Positions 48,361-60,554 are shown, counted from the first letter of the stretch. The stretch is DNA of 64,000 nt from Heterobilharzia americana (GCA_944470555.2 OX104131.1:17724515-17788514), one strand, 5' to 3'. Program-made: numbers and translations. The notes: generated by a model from the sequence alone, not told the origin.

Positions 48361-48634
48361 GCATTGTGTTCTCTGAGCTGAGTTGTTTTATCGCGAAGCT
48401 TTCATCGTCTTTCTAGACAGTGACATCATCAGCACTAACTACAGTATGAAGTGAGTTGTCAATATCTCTCCATGAGTGATTTAGTGGCTTGCTCTGTTGA
48501 GGTGGTCTGTGATTGGTTGTTCCTTTTGATTGTTGTATCATTGACTGTATAGACTTTCCTGTTGGCTGATGATGTCGTCCAGAAGGACGATGAAAGCTTC
48601 ACGATTAAACAACCCAGCTCAGAGAACACAATAC
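48361..48634. mobile_element. Foldback / MITE-like element with terminal inverted repeats of about 75 bp
   Basis: The left arm (48361-48439, starting GCATTGTGTTCTCTGAGCTG) is the imperfect reverse complement of the right arm (48561-48634, ending CAGCTCAGAGAACACAATAC). The arms include GAAGCTTTCATCGTC and GACATCATCAGC. The loop of about 120 nt carries no ORF. Such structures are typical of non-autonomous foldback or MITE elements. I found no transposase and no second copy in the window. No clear target-site duplication is visible. Confidence 0.8.
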
Positions 48635-49469
48635 AAGACTAATATCATCAAAATTACAATCGATTTTTGTATTAATTTCTGGATCCAGAACAGATCCTAA
48701 TGTAACACTAGCTGCTTGTTTCACACTTATGCCTTCCATGCTGTTATTATTAACACTATGCAGACGTAATAATTATTTCTTCCAAGAATATTATGCGGAA
48801 AGCGAATTTGTTGGAATATTCCATGATGCATCACACATGTTGTTCGAAATAAAGCGATTATTATTATCATCATCATTATGATTATGATTAAAAGTAGTGA
48901 TGATGGTTATTGTCATCGTGTTTGTCTATGTGAGCAGTGAGCAAGAAGAAACATGCTGAGAACTGTTTAATTAATTCACATGTGATATAGATAACAGAGA
49001 TGAAGAGTTGTTGAGGAGAAAAAGTCACATGAAAGACCATGAAAGGAAATCGATCTCGAGAGGTGTAAAATGCACCAAGGGCTGTCAATCGCTGTGAAAA
49101 ATGATTGAATCCATAAAGAGTTTGTGTATTATAATATGAGCCAATTTTTCTGTATATAGGTCTCAAATGAAACACAAAGATCCATATTTTAACTTTTGGT
49201 GATATTTTGAGTAAAGTTACTGTTCGTGATCCTGTAAATCCCAACCAGTGGTGTGATCATGGATAGTAACTATGCTCAATTTATTCCCGAAACCTAAAGA
49301 TATGATCATTGTGTTTGAATTGACGATTTTAAACTCATCCTTATCATAATATTAGTGATAATAATTTGAAAAGTGAGGTGGAATACAATTGTTTGAAAAA
49401 ATAGGCTGGCTGGTCACTGGAGTGTAACTAACTTCATGTTATCTAGTCCCCAAGCGTTGACTAAACCCT
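48635..49469. other. AT-rich DNA without recognised features
   Basis: A short ATTATTATCATCATCATTATGATTATGATT tract lies near 48850-48890. A 118-codon frame on the minus strand (48888-49244) overlaps it and matches no family I know. Low-complexity residues at its end argue against a real gene. Confidence 0.4.
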
Positions 49470-49660
49470 GTCGACCATTTTACAATATGGACAACAAGCT
49501 TGAAGGCTCACCATTACGATGCACACTGATGGGTGTTAGTTGGATGGAGGCAGCCGACCGGAAGCCCTGGACCCAGGTTCCGTGCTTGTTGACACTCGTC
49601 AACAAGGCATATCACCAATCTCGAGGGAACTCATATCTCCCGTCAGATTCAAAGTCACGT
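49470..49660 (-). mobile_element. SINE fragment, type D (inverted)
   Basis: On the minus strand it contains CTTGTTGACGAGTGTC and GGGTCCAGGGCTTCCGGTC, matching the body of the type D copy at 32480-32730. It lies in opposite orientation to the next fragment. Confidence 0.55.
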
Positions 49661-49739
49661 CACCGGCTTTTCCTCTGATCTCTTCTGGCTGCGATTGACG
49701 TCGTGTAGAACTGAATCAGGCACATTGACTGACCACTGA

Positions 49740-49925
49740 AGTTTAAATAATTTCATGCTGTCCAATCTTAAGTGCAGGCTTAATCTTACCATTCCTTTTT
49801 CAATGTAGCCAACCTAGGAGTCTTCCTATCGTAGTACAGATAAGCTTTGCTGACAATTACCATCAAGCAGCAAGCTTAAATCCATGGCTTCCCGTCGATT
49901 GCCTCCAGTCAGCTAACACTGGTCA
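49740..49925 (+). mobile_element. SINE fragment, type D
   Basis: It begins TTTCATGCTGTCCAATC, and its body CAGATAAGCTTTGCTGAC...CCATGGCTTCCCGTCG parallels 32480-32730. It is too decayed for promoter boxes to be called with confidence. Confidence 0.55.
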
Positions 49926-50279
49926 AGAGGACAAACGACTTAACGAAAAAATCTCTGTCATGGAATTTACTTTCGAATAGTGTGCAATCGTATAAATACC
50001 AAATCTTGTCCGCATTTTTAAATCACTGTCCATGTTGTGTGTGTGTGTGTGTTTAGGTGCTACGGGAGATGTTTTGATAATGAACTTGGGGTTATAAAAA
50101 CGTCAGACGGTTTTATCACAGTCACTAGCTTTGTTTTGAAAAAGACATTATCCTTGGATTTAGAATTCAAGAGGGATATAGCTAATGGTGTTCCGAAAAA
50201 CCATCTAGGAAGATCGGTTCTTAAGACGTTCCATGCAGTGAACCGTATGATAACATATCCCTGTTGTTCTCTAATACTT

Positions 50280-50294
50280 CCCCCCCCCCCCCCC
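50280..50294. repeat. Poly(C) run of 15
   Basis: Uninterrupted C15 in otherwise AT-rich DNA, followed by GCCTTG. Its length may be an assembly or sequencing estimate. Confidence 0.9.
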
Positions 50295-51776
50295 GCCTTG
50301 TGAAGGACAAATTGTCAAAACTCATCTGTTCATTGTGTGTTCTTCCTTTTTCCTACCACTGTCTAGCCAGGTGTGTAGTTCGTTCTCCAAGGCCTGTCCT
50401 TCACCGCATTCTAAAACATCTCTCAGTATGACTTAGAAGAGGGAAATAAAGGTCAATAAATTCATCAGTTTTGCAGTATATGGTCTATCCGAACTATTCA
50501 GCTTCGAATATCTCGTTTGCTGATATACACAAATGGCAACTAAACCTTTCCAAACATTTACGTGTTCATTTGCCAAATATTGCTGAAACCCTGATTATTC
50601 ATAATTTGAAGCTCGAAAAAGTGTTGTCCATCCAAAAACAACTTGTTAAACGGCCTTGGTTACTGTGGTCTTGACCCCCTGGTTTATTATTTATGTTGTA
50701 CTTACAGCTCTCGACCAACACTCATATCACATGCACTTAGTTTATACCTCTTATGTTGAAATTTGTTTTCTATAACAATCGTGTTTCCTTAAATAAATGA
50801 AGCACAACACATTGATTACAAAAACACCTTTAATGTATTATGCAGAATATTTGTAGTTTAAGGTGCGGAGGTTCAGGGTAAGTTGTTCTTTCAGGTGAAG
50901 TTTGAGCTGTAAAATATTTCAGTATCATACTAGATTTCGTAATTAATTAGTGCATTACAGCTTCAGAAGGAAGATCAGCGAACAACCAACCCCTAACCCC
51001 ATTCTGACCCATCGTCAGAATATCCTACTTTAACATACACACACACACACACACACATAGAAGGAGAAAGAGAGGCCGATTCACGAATAAAAAAATATTA
51101 ATACGACTTCACAGTTTTTGGAAATAAATTCGTCAACAAGAATTTTCTTCACTAAACTATTTTCCCAGTGATTTATTGGTTATATTCAATGTAATCTGAA
51201 GTATTATTTCCACTCATGTATAGCTAAAAATTAAGCTGTGCACAAAGGTCCAGAGAGTTACCCTTTCGAAAATTTCAATTTGGATAGTTTTATTAAATAG
51301 ATAGTGAGATGAACCTAATGGCCTAACCATATAAGCCACTCACCAATGTAAAATACTGTTGCTCTAAGCTCACTTTTTCACAACTAAACTGGATGGTGTT
51401 CAGCATCGCCATTTTTGAGGGCCTACAGAATGTGGTTTGATCCACATACGCCAACCTCTGCAGCGAACTGTCGCCTCCTCTTATCAGCATCACATTTAAA
51501 AAGTGAAGTCTGGAATCTGATTCTTCTTCAATAGTGATATTTATAGTTGGTTGACAGCAGCTAAATGAGTTACATGACTTCTTTCAGTGGCTCACCATGA
51601 AGACTTGCAATGCAACTATCAGCTCAGATAGGACCTAGTCACGATCCTATAGTTATACCGCGAGTCTGTCAACTCGTCAAACCTTGAAACCGGGAAGAGA
51701 AGCTTAGGATAAGATATTTTGAGTAGCTTACTGATATTCCAATGTTACTATTATCCTACTCAATGTGACTTCATGC

Positions 51777-51778
<2 letters not shown>

Positions 51779-51817
<39 letters not shown>
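51779..51817. repeat. (TA)n microsatellite
   Basis: About 19 perfect TA dinucleotides between GCAT and TTTGCAAAC. Confidence 0.95.
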
Positions 51818-51820
<3 letters not shown>

Positions 51821-54800
51821 CAAACAACGATGAATCATCCAGTGATATCACAAGATTGCGGGTTAAGTTTATTTTCTTGGCGTAACAGATGAAGCCAAAA
51901 TTGCACTCAACGCTGTGCTAACAAAGCAGGCCTAACCTCACTGGTTAGAGAACTTCCATGTGGTACTTTGTAGTTGAGGGATAGGATAGAGTTAAGCACA
52001 TCCAATATTGCATGGAGAAGAAGACCACGTATCTATGAGCGACCAAACAAAATGGGATATGGACTCTTCTTTCAGGCTTCTTAGAATTTTCGATCTGCTA
52101 TTTCTTCGAGTTTTGTCGAAACAGAATATACACAATCCCATCTTTGTGACTAAATTATACGAGAATTTGTTAATCAAGGCTATTCTGTGTATCAGAATTA
52201 GCTAAGATAATATACATTTATAATTCCCATTGTGACATGAAAAGACAATACATTTACTGAAGTTTTAAACAGACTTATTACGCGTGCATAACGCTTTAAA
52301 TTCTCATTTCAAATAATTTGCCTTAATTTCAGTCTGTTTTAATAATAATAATAATAATCACCGAGGGTATGATACAAAAGCAATTATACTAATCACCATT
52401 TTGATTATGAACTAATATTCATGAATAAAGTTCATGTTCTGTCTATTTGCTCCCAGTTAACATCATGATTTCAATGACCTTTACTTATTGGCATCATTGT
52501 TATTATCCCTACTATGATGCATGGACATGATTGGATGCTTTCTAGATTTACACAATGACCTTGTACACAAGGACAACCAATCAGAAACATTTGACTGCAT
52601 TTATAGGACAGTTTTGTCTTAACAGAAGAATAATTGACGAAATTTGATAAGTTGAATTATTTGACCTTCATGCTGGATTTACGGATTTTTTAAGTCTATT
52701 AGACTCAGATATAACCTTCCGGGGTTAATTTACAAGTGGATTGATAAGTGAGTTATGTTCAATGAATAAAAATGTATGTTTTTGGTATCGTTAATCATCG
52801 TCATTGGGTATTTTGTGTTACACTTCAATTAACTACGAATTGCACCACCTCAGTTTGATTTCTCAACTTTTACCCACATGCCAATCATTCTGACAAAGCC
52901 AGTAAGTCATGATGTAACTATGTAATCCATTCAAAAGGCTTTTTGTAGCTGTTATACTGCCTAACTAGAAGACGATAGAAATATACTTTCATTCAGAAAG
53001 AGCTTCATTCAAACCTCTTTCTCTGAGGATGTTAGAAAAGCCACCCTGAAACAGAAGAAACGCTGACCAACTTGATGACTAGTCATTAGAACGAAAGACT
53101 TAAGGTTTAGGACACTGGTAAGGAGTCGAACGACTGATGGGCCTGACATCTAGTAACTACTGCAGTATATAGGTTAGTCATGATTTTCTCAACAAATTCA
53201 TTCCGAAACTTGTCTAAATTAGTATAATCCTCCTTTGTATTTTCGAAGTCCTACGACATTTTTCCTGGAATATACAAAACCGTAGCCAGTATAATGAAAT
53301 GTATTAGAACAACTGATACATCGGGTTTCATAGTCTGAAGTAAACTCGTATGTTTATTGACTACTAAGCATGGAAAATGAACTGCTGAATATGTGTTCCG
53401 GTATTCAGCATCACCTAGCGACAAAAATGAACAGATTTCGGAATTAAGTATATCAGGTTCCTAGCATTTACTAACCTGTAATCTAAAAGTGAAAAGCCTG
53501 ATCGATTTTTTTCTGGATTATTTTATTAATTGATAGCATGGAACTTGTAAAATTCGTTAAAACATTTTTGTCAGGAATCTGTTTCTGCCTCACTACCATT
53601 TTCATACTCGAAACTTCATGTTTTTTGTCACATATCGTCGGAAAGTGCGCCTATATCAGTGTTCAAAGACTCATATCCCGGAGGATATTTCGAATTTCAT
53701 CGATGAGTGTTAAAATTAGACACTGAGTTGTTCTATTCACTAGCATGTCAGTCTTTACTCTGTTCGGATGATGGTGATCCACAATGGAGTACAGGAAGCC
53801 AGTTTCGATATATTTGATAGTCATCAGTTTGATAACCATAATTCTGCATTTATACTAAAAGTGAAATTCAGCACTCACTAGGTTACTGAGTCATGAAAAA
53901 CTTCTTTTTTGGATGGGTATCACTTAACTGTCTTCTAAACCTCACACTGTAGTGATAGCTACCAACAGGTCTGGAAATTTCTGTGAACTGCCACCGACTA
54001 ATTCAAGTTGATATCTGAATCCTCTTTGCTAGAATAATTGTCAATTGAAAATAATCTTTGATGGCACTGAAAACGCTTATTGATTACATATAATTATATA
54101 TTTTTTCCAATATTTATAATGGTTCTAAATATGAAAGTATACAGGCAAGAGAAAGAATCGTTGCCAAAATCTGTAATTCACTAGTTAGGTAAGTGAAGTT
54201 AAGACAATTGTCAGTTGTGATTTATTGCTTGTTCACTAAAGCACTGAGACGACAAATCTAACATTTTCATCTCTAATCTTGCCATGCCATCACTTAAATC
54301 ATCTCCATGTACAAAATTCTATTCAAAAATTGGTAACTCTATGTCATGAGAGAATTAAGTCAAAAAGGCATGTCAGATAAGTTTTGTAGTCAATTTATTA
54401 AATACTGAAGAAAAGTCATTTATTTGTAATATTCATATGATAGGATGGCACATCTTTTCCATGATGAACTGATGTGAGTTTAGAGAATAGTAGCAGCGAT
54501 CTCACTGTGAGATGAACGGTAATTTTTCTGTTCGAGATAAATATCCACTGAGATAACCTAACTAGTAGTTACTCAGCTGTTTATTTATTGTTATATGCAT
54601 AATAACTGGATTGAGTAAATTCGTGTAATTCTTAATATACAAAAGCAAAGGGTTGGTCAAAATATTCGTCTTATAAAAGTTGTTCGGTATACGCTCAAGA
54701 TTTCAGGTGCTAAATAGATGAAGGCGATAGACAGATAATCCATTAATTAAGTTTTTTACTTTTTAGTTGTCACCAGTAACGTGTACTTACAATCTTTATG

Positions 54801-54998
54801 CGTCTGACGCTCTCCTAACATCATGCACTGCTGCAGTCGTGGACGTCACTACTGAACTATTCTACTACGAACTAACAGATGGACAGAGGTTATGCCCTTA
54901 TTAGTTTTGTTACCCACCGGTGTTTCTCATCTTTACTCATGAAGAAGCTAATGCACAGTTTAACTTTATGCACAGACCGCTTACAGTGTAGTTGTTGT

Positions 54999-55009
54999 TG
55001 TCGAACATA
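54999..55009. repeat. Target-site duplication, left copy (retrotransposon copy B)
   Basis: TGTCGAACATA lies directly beside the TTATTATTATTA tail (3' end of the minus-strand element) and recurs at 57563-57573 at the other end. Confidence 0.9.
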
Positions 55010-57562
55010 TTATTATTATTATTATTAGTCCCTTGGGTTCCTAGTGGAACATAGGGCTTCAGTAGCACGCCTCCAGTGACCTCTGTTCTCTGAGATCTTT
55101 TGAACCTGGTTCCACGACAGCCCAGAAGCTCTCATTTCCTCCTCGCACGACCTCCTCCATGTCACCCTCGGACGTCCAACTCGTCGCTTCCCATGGGGAT
55201 TCCACTCGAGGGCCTGACGCGTGATGTCCTCAGTCGGCCTTCTCAGTGTATGCCCAATCCATCTCCACTTCTTCCTGCATATTTGTTGCGTGATAGGTTC
55301 TTGGTTGGTTCGTTCCCAGAGTTCCTTGTTGCTTATTTTTTCTGGCCATCTGATCTTCAGCAGCGAGCGTAAGCAGTTGTTGATGAATGTCTGTAGTTTA
55401 TTGGAAATGCCTTTCGTGACGCGCCAAGTCTCTGAGCCATACAAGAGCACTGACTTGACGTTGGTGTTGAAAATCCGTATCTTGTTCCGCATGCTGAGTG
55501 CAGAAGATCTCCACACTGGTTTCAGGCTAATGAATGCCTGTCTTGCTTTTCCGATTCTGACTTTGACGTCCTCGTCCGTCCCGCCTGTAGTTGAAACAGT
55601 GCTTCCTAGATAAGTGAAGGAGGTTACTTCCTTCAAGTTTCTCCCGTTGACGGTGATTGGAGTTTGTTGTTGTTGTTGATGGTGGTGGTGCGGTATCTTC
55701 ATCACTTCTGTCTTCTCTATATTCACCTGAAGTCCCGTCTTAGCTGCCTCCTCTGTCAACTTGTTAGTTTTTGCCTGCAGATCTTCAAGTTTATGTGACA
55801 TTAGGCATAAGTCATCGGCGAAATCCAAGTCTTCTAGGTTCTTTTCCGTCGTCCAGTGTATCCCCCTCTTCTCGCTGCCTACTGTTTGCTGCATGATCCA
55901 GTCCACCACAATAAGGAATATCATGGGGGATAGTAGGCAACCTTGTTTCACTCCTGTCTTCACTTCAAAGGCATCACTGAGCTTCCCATTGTGGATTACT
56001 TGGCATGTGGCATCTTCATATAGTTGTTGAATGAGGCGGATAAAGGTTTGCGGTACTCCGTAGTATTGAAGCAGTTTCCAAATTACTTCTCGGTCGACGC
56101 TGTCAAAGGCCTTCTCAAAGTCGATGAAGTTGAGGTATAGAGCTGATTGCCATTCTACGCTCTGTTCTATGATGATACGAAGCGTTGCAATTTGGTCAGC
56201 ACATGATTTGTACTTCCTGAAGCCTGCCTGTTCCGGTCGCAGTTTTGAATCCAGTGCGTCTTTAAGCCTCTCCAGGATGATGCGGCTTAATATTTTACTT
56301 GGGGTGGATAGGAGAGTGATTCCGCGCCAGTTCTTGCAAGCACTGAGGTCTCCCTTCTTCGGCAGTTTGACAAGGTAACCCTTCTTCCAATCGTCAGGTA
56401 CCTTCTCTTCCCTCCACACCTTCTGCAATAGTGGTGTGAGCATGTCCGCTGTTGTCTCTGCATCTGTTCTCAGTGCTTCTGGCGGTATTCCATCTGGTCC
56501 TGCTGCTTTCCCGCATTTCAGTAGCTTTATGGCGTTCAGGACTTCCATTTTCGTTGGGGGATTTATGTTCACTTGTAATTCAGCGGCTGCAGGTGGTATT
56601 TCTGGACGAAGTGCAGGTGGTGGTCGATTCAAGAGCTTCTTGAAGTGGTCGGCCCATCGTTTCCTCTGTTTCTCTTCTTTTGTAATTAAATTTCCTTCTT
56701 CATCTTTTATTGGTTTCATCTGTGTTGGTCTCTTCCCTGATAGCAACCTGGTTATTTGATACAATGTCGTCAGGTCTCTCTTACCTGCAGCCTGTTCTGC
56801 TTCACTTGCCAGTGTGTCGTAGAAGTGTCGTTTGTCTTTGCGTGCACTCTTCTTCACTTCTTTATCCAGTGTTTTATACATTGTGCTCAGTTCCTCTTGT
56901 CGTTGAGCATCCTTGCACTGGTTTATCTTCTGCTTCACCATCCTCCTCTCCTCTATCAGCTTCCAGGTATCCGTCGAGATCCATTCCTTGTCTTCTTTCT
57001 TCTTCCTTCCTAATACTGTTGTGCAGGTTTCTTTCCACATAGCTTTCAAAGACTTCCAGTGTTCTTCTACACAGGTTTCTTCAGGGATGTCCCTCGACGT
57101 CTCCCATTTTGTCTTGATGGCTGCTTTGAAGATCTCCTTTGTAGTTTCATCCTTCAGTTTCCGAGTGTTGTACTTGAATTGAGGTCTATCACCAGCTTCC
57201 TTGAAGGCTTTTAACTTGATTTCGAAGGTTCCTTGCACTAGATAGTGGTCTGAACCTACATCTGCTCCTCTTCTTGACCTTGTGTTAAGTAGACTGCGTC
57301 TCCATTTTCTTGAGATTGAGATAAAGTCGATTTGGTTTTTAGTGTGTCCATCTGGTGAAATCCATGTCGCTTTGTGGATATCCTTGTGCCTGAACACACT
57401 GCCTCCAATCACCAAATCGTTGAATGCACAGAATTCTGCAAACAATTCTCCATTCTCATTCATTTCACCTAGCGCCTCTCGACCCATGGTTAGTTCTCTT
57501 CCCGTGTTGTCCCCTCCCAGTTTGGCATTCATGTCGCCCATTAGAATTTTGATATCGCCAAC
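55010..57562 (-). mobile_element. RTE-like non-LTR retrotransposon, copy B (5'-truncated)
   Basis: Minus-strand sister of copy A, starting at the equivalent of about position 12121 in copy A and running to the (TAA)n tail. It is flanked by an 11-bp target-site duplication. The 5' junction falls within an ACTG shared with the target copy, which suggests microhomology at the end of reverse transcription. Protein sequence over the shared part is the same as in copy A, so both are recent insertions from one active lineage. Confidence 0.92.
55025..57541 (-). CDS. Reverse transcriptase ORF, 5'-truncated, 838 codons, uninterrupted
   Basis: Open frame of a non-LTR retrotransposon polyprotein from the GDMN motif of the endonuclease onward. 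Residues 1-100 hold the rest of the endonuclease, including GSDH near residue 98. A linker follows. The RT domain covers about residues 345-630, with GPDGIPPEAL, WRGITLLS, FIDFEKAFDS, GVKQGCLLSPMIF and FADD. After that come an HHHHQQQQQ tract and a basic C-terminus. The first 146 residues of the full protein, with the N-terminal endonuclease motifs, are missing because the insertion is truncated. The ATG at 57541 is internal to the original protein, so a functional product is unlikely. Unlike copy A it has no frameshift at the IVVDWIM position. Confidence 0.9.
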   Translation of the reverse strand: MGDMNAKLGGDNTGRELTMGREALGEMNENGELFAEFCAFNDLVIGGSVFRHKDIHKATWISPDGHTKNQIDFISISRKWRRSLLNTRSRRGADVGSDHYLVQGTFEIKLKAFKEAGDRPQFKYNTRKLKDETTKEIFKAAIKTKWETSRDIPEETCVEEHWKSLKAMWKETCTTVLGRKKKEDKEWISTDTWKLIEERRMVKQKINQCKDAQRQEELSTMYKTLDKEVKKSARKDKRHFYDTLASEAEQAAGKRDLTTLYQITRLLSGKRPTQMKPIKDEEGNLITKEEKQRKRWADHFKKLLNRPPPALRPEIPPAAAELQVNINPPTKMEVLNAIKLLKCGKAAGPDGIPPEALRTDAETTADMLTPLLQKVWREEKVPDDWKKGYLVKLPKKGDLSACKNWRGITLLSTPSKILSRIILERLKDALDSKLRPEQAGFRKYKSCADQIATLRIIIEQSVEWQSALYLNFIDFEKAFDSVDREVIWKLLQYYGVPQTFIRLIQQLYEDATCQVIHNGKLSDAFEVKTGVKQGCLLSPMIFLIVVDWIMQQTVGSEKRGIHWTTEKNLEDLDFADDLCLMSHKLEDLQAKTNKLTEEAAKTGLQVNIEKTEVMKIPHHHHQQQQQTPITVNGRNLKEVTSFTYLGSTVSTTGGTDEDVKVRIGKARQAFISLKPVWRSSALSMRNKIRIFNTNVKSVLLYGSETWRVTKGISNKLQTFINNCLRSLLKIRWPEKISNKELWERTNQEPITQQICRKKWRWIGHTLRRPTEDITRQALEWNPHGKRRVGRPRVTWRRSCEEEMRASGLSWNQVQKISENRGHWRRATEALCSTRNPRD

Positions 57563-57573
57563 TGTCGAACATA
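57563..57573. repeat. Target-site duplication, right copy (retrotransposon copy B)
   Basis: Second TGTCGAACATA, next to the truncated 5' end of copy B and followed by GTTGAACCC. Confidence 0.9.
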
Positions 57574-60016
57574 GTTGAACCCTAAATGTCCGTTATACTT
57601 GTCCCATTTAGGTGCATAATGTATCTAGCAAAAGTGATACGTAACTAAACATTATGTTTGATAAGTTGCGTCCGACAAGAAAAGACAAGTCTCGGCCACT
57701 TTGTTCATCTGATCAGATATAATACAGAAACTTGTATGTCTTAAAATAAGGTAAGAATTCACTCAAATATGCTTTTTTGTAATTTCTAAAGGTCATATAT
57801 GCTATAATTCAATTGATAAATCGAAGTATATAAAATATCAGTGACACAAACTATCTATGGCGTAAATGACCTTGAACACAATTTTTGATTGGCTAGTCAG
57901 GGTCGTTCCATGTCTAATATTTTGTGTGGATAGTCGCTATATGGTGCATGACATTTTATCTGTATTCTGATCTACTCTCTTGAGGGTAGTTGCTTGACTG
58001 GATGTATGCAGAAAACACTGTCCTATTAGGCAAAGACACTCAAAAAATTCAGAGTTTTCTAAAAGCCTTAAGTATTCCCACTGTAAAGATAGAGTGTGAA
58101 GTAGTCAAGGACGTTGACCACAAACTTTTCCACCTGTGTTAACAGATGGGCTCCTATACGGATGCTTGGATACTGGCTAAAACTTCTCAGTAGTGCTTAC
58201 CCATAACTATGCCAGAGATGGAACTCAGGTTTCTTTACTTCAACTAAACGGGTGATTTTAACATAAAGCAGAGAAAGTTAATTGATTATTTCCATAGCTG
58301 TTAGAATGGCCTGAATTGACTAAGTCTTCTTGTCTGATAATATGATACTGACAGCTCTCATCTATCCGTTTATTAAAACATAGTTATAATATTCAATCAT
58401 CTCTTTCATTACCCTTTATATAACAACAATCCTGCTTAAAGAAAAACTTCCATTTGTTTACAAATAATAACAATAATAGTAGTGAATTATTCTTTCCTGT
58501 GGGAAGTGTATTGTTCATTCTCTTTAATGTAGATATTCACGTGGTTAGTATTCATAAGAGAAAAAGTAAAAAATTATAATAGTAAGCAGAAGAATGTCTT
58601 TTAACTATGTAGAACACATAGATTTGTTGTTGTTCTTGAGGGAAAATGGTAAACAATCTCCAAATCAATATATTTACTAAAAAATCAAAATCATCACTTG
58701 ACACCATCAGTCTCTAAGGGATCATCTATCAGTTTCCAGATGAAAAAAATAGGCAAACAAAGGTAACTTGTTGTTTTTGAGAGTGTGATCACCTAAAAGG
58801 TTTCCTCTGTGAAAAAGGTAATAACAGTAAGAGCCTGTTGTGAAGTAGATCACATGAAAAGTCATTCATTGTCAAAGAAGTTGGGGATTCATAAACACTC
58901 AACATTATCAGTATCTTCTGATATAACATAAGAGGAGATATATTGATTTTAAATAATTGAATGAAAAACCTAACCTAAGTCACATCCTTTTCATGTAGTC
59001 TGTCTACCACCAGTTCCGCAAGTCATGTCACAATGTTATAAATGTGTCTTTCCAACATCTTTGATCAACATGGATTTCTGTGTATATGCCACTAAATCTT
59101 CATAGTGACTTAGGTAACAGTTCATCTTCAAGTAGATAAAGAGTTCCCAAGAATTATAGGTGACTAGATGGCTCTGTTTCTTCCTTCATTTTGTATTTTT
59201 TATATCGAAATAATAACTCCTCTCTATTTCTAGGGATTGTATCAACCTAGAATGGTATGGCTGAATCATTGATTGCAAATAAAACTGACTTTCTTTTCTT
59301 TCAAAGATGTTGTGAACCTACAACCACAAATACTCTTGTAGTACCCCCACAGTCTGCTTAAGTTTAATGGTTGCTGTTTCATAAGTGTTGTATAAGTAGA
59401 AATGCGTAAGCGAATAGTGTGCACATTGCTTACAATTTACGTGAACAAAAATTTACTGTATCTAAGCTGATATTCTCTTCATGTTTAGCGGTAATCTAAC
59501 TATCCAACTGTACTCCTAACAAGGTTTTCCAGTGAGAATCACCCTCTGATACAAACGTGTTATCAATTAACAAAATACACTATTAAATAGTATAGGAAGG
59601 TTAAAAACTATTCACACTTAAGTGCAGAATTTGCTAACTGTAGAGGTAAAAAAAATGCCGACATATTCTTTGATTATATACAAGTTACAAAGAACAGTAT
59701 GGTACATCATTTAGGTGAATTTCTTGAACAAAGGTGCTATAAATACACAGTGCCTAAACTATCCATTTACAAGACCCCTATTATCTTCACACTTAGAAAG
59801 ATGCTTTTAAGAATTATTGATGCATTAACTCTCTATCAGAATGATTATAAATTCATCGAAGCAAAAAAAAACTTCGAGAAGTATTCCCGAAGTTCCAATG
59901 ACAAGTCGTGACCGGTGGAGTCAAAGCCTGATGGCCGTGAGGACAGATACTCAACGATGACATTGGGTGGCGGTTCGCGCTATATCGTGAGCTAACAGAA
60001 GTTGGAAATATGGAGC
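57574..60016. other. AT-rich DNA without recognised genes
   Basis: A very decayed SINE-B-like fragment may lie at about 58150-58240. The 70-codon frame at 59699-59911 is low in similarity to anything known. No RNA gene or strong repeat was found. Confidence 0.4.
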
Positions 60017-60203
60017 ATTGGATTGTGACCCAGTGGCTCAATGGTAACGCGCTGGTCGCGGAACCTGAAGGTCGCGGGTTCTATCCCTGCTGGTGGGGTC
60101 GTGGGTGCGCACTGCTGAGGAGTCCCATACTAGGACGAGACAGCTGTCCAGTGCTCCCAGGTATCCTTTGTTCCTCCAACTGATGTCAGTCTTCGATGAA
60201 TAA
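60017..60203 (+). mobile_element. tRNA-derived SINE, type B, copy 1
   Basis: The A box is GTGGCTCAATGG (about 60033) followed by TAACGCG, and the B box GGTTCTATCCC is at 60077-60087. The body holds GGGTGCGCACTGCTGAGGAG and GACAGCTGTCC, and the 3' end is CTCCAACTGATGTCAGTC. Another copy lies inverted at 61511-61688. Older pieces occur near 33926, 44296, 46655 and 47440. Confidence 0.75.
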
Positions 60204-60368
60204 CAACGTGAAAGAAAAGATTTGTATGATTTTCAACATTTAAAGATTATCATTTCATATATTAAGCGTAGAATATGAACAAAGAATACTCTTATTAGTA
60301 ACTTCTAATCAAATTCTACAGTTATAAAGTCAAATTCATTAACACTGACATGAGAGTGATATTTGAAG

Positions 60369-60500
60369 GTGAAATGAAAGTTTTGACTTCAACAGGACCC
60401 AAATCGTCAGCCTTTGGGTTACCGACCCGGCACCTTAACAAATGAACTACGAGACATAACTTCGCCTCAGTCACTACGGGTTTTGTCTGACTGCCCTGGC
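60369..60500 (-). mobile_element. tRNA-like SINE, type C, copy 4 (inverted)
   Basis: On the minus strand it reads CGTAGTTCATTTGTTAAGGTG (A-box region), then CCCAAAGGCTGACGATTTGG, where the B box has decayed. The plus-strand flank CAGTCACTACGGGTTTTGTC matches the flanks of copies 1 and 2. Confidence 0.6.
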
Positions 60501-60554
60501 TGGGTGGCTACTGTGAATACGATAAATGAACGGTAACACATTAGAAATCCACGT

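Larger units (their letters stand above)
49926..54998. other. AT-rich DNA with simple repeats only
   Basis: Contains a short (GT)n at 50034-50051, C15 at 50280-50294, (CA)n at about 51038-51057, (TA)n at about 51779-51817 and (AAT)n at about 52343-52359. Two plus-strand ATG frames, 50037-50303 (88 codons) and 50471-50674 (67 codons), are not simple sequence but show no recognisable domain. They could be chance frames or unrecognised exons. No tRNA gene was found. Confidence 0.4.

Noticed and set aside
60017..60090. Additional functional tRNA gene
   Set aside because: A and B boxes are present, but the acceptor ends do not pair into a full cloverleaf and a SINE-like body follows that recurs elsewhere. 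It is a tRNA-derived SINE instead.
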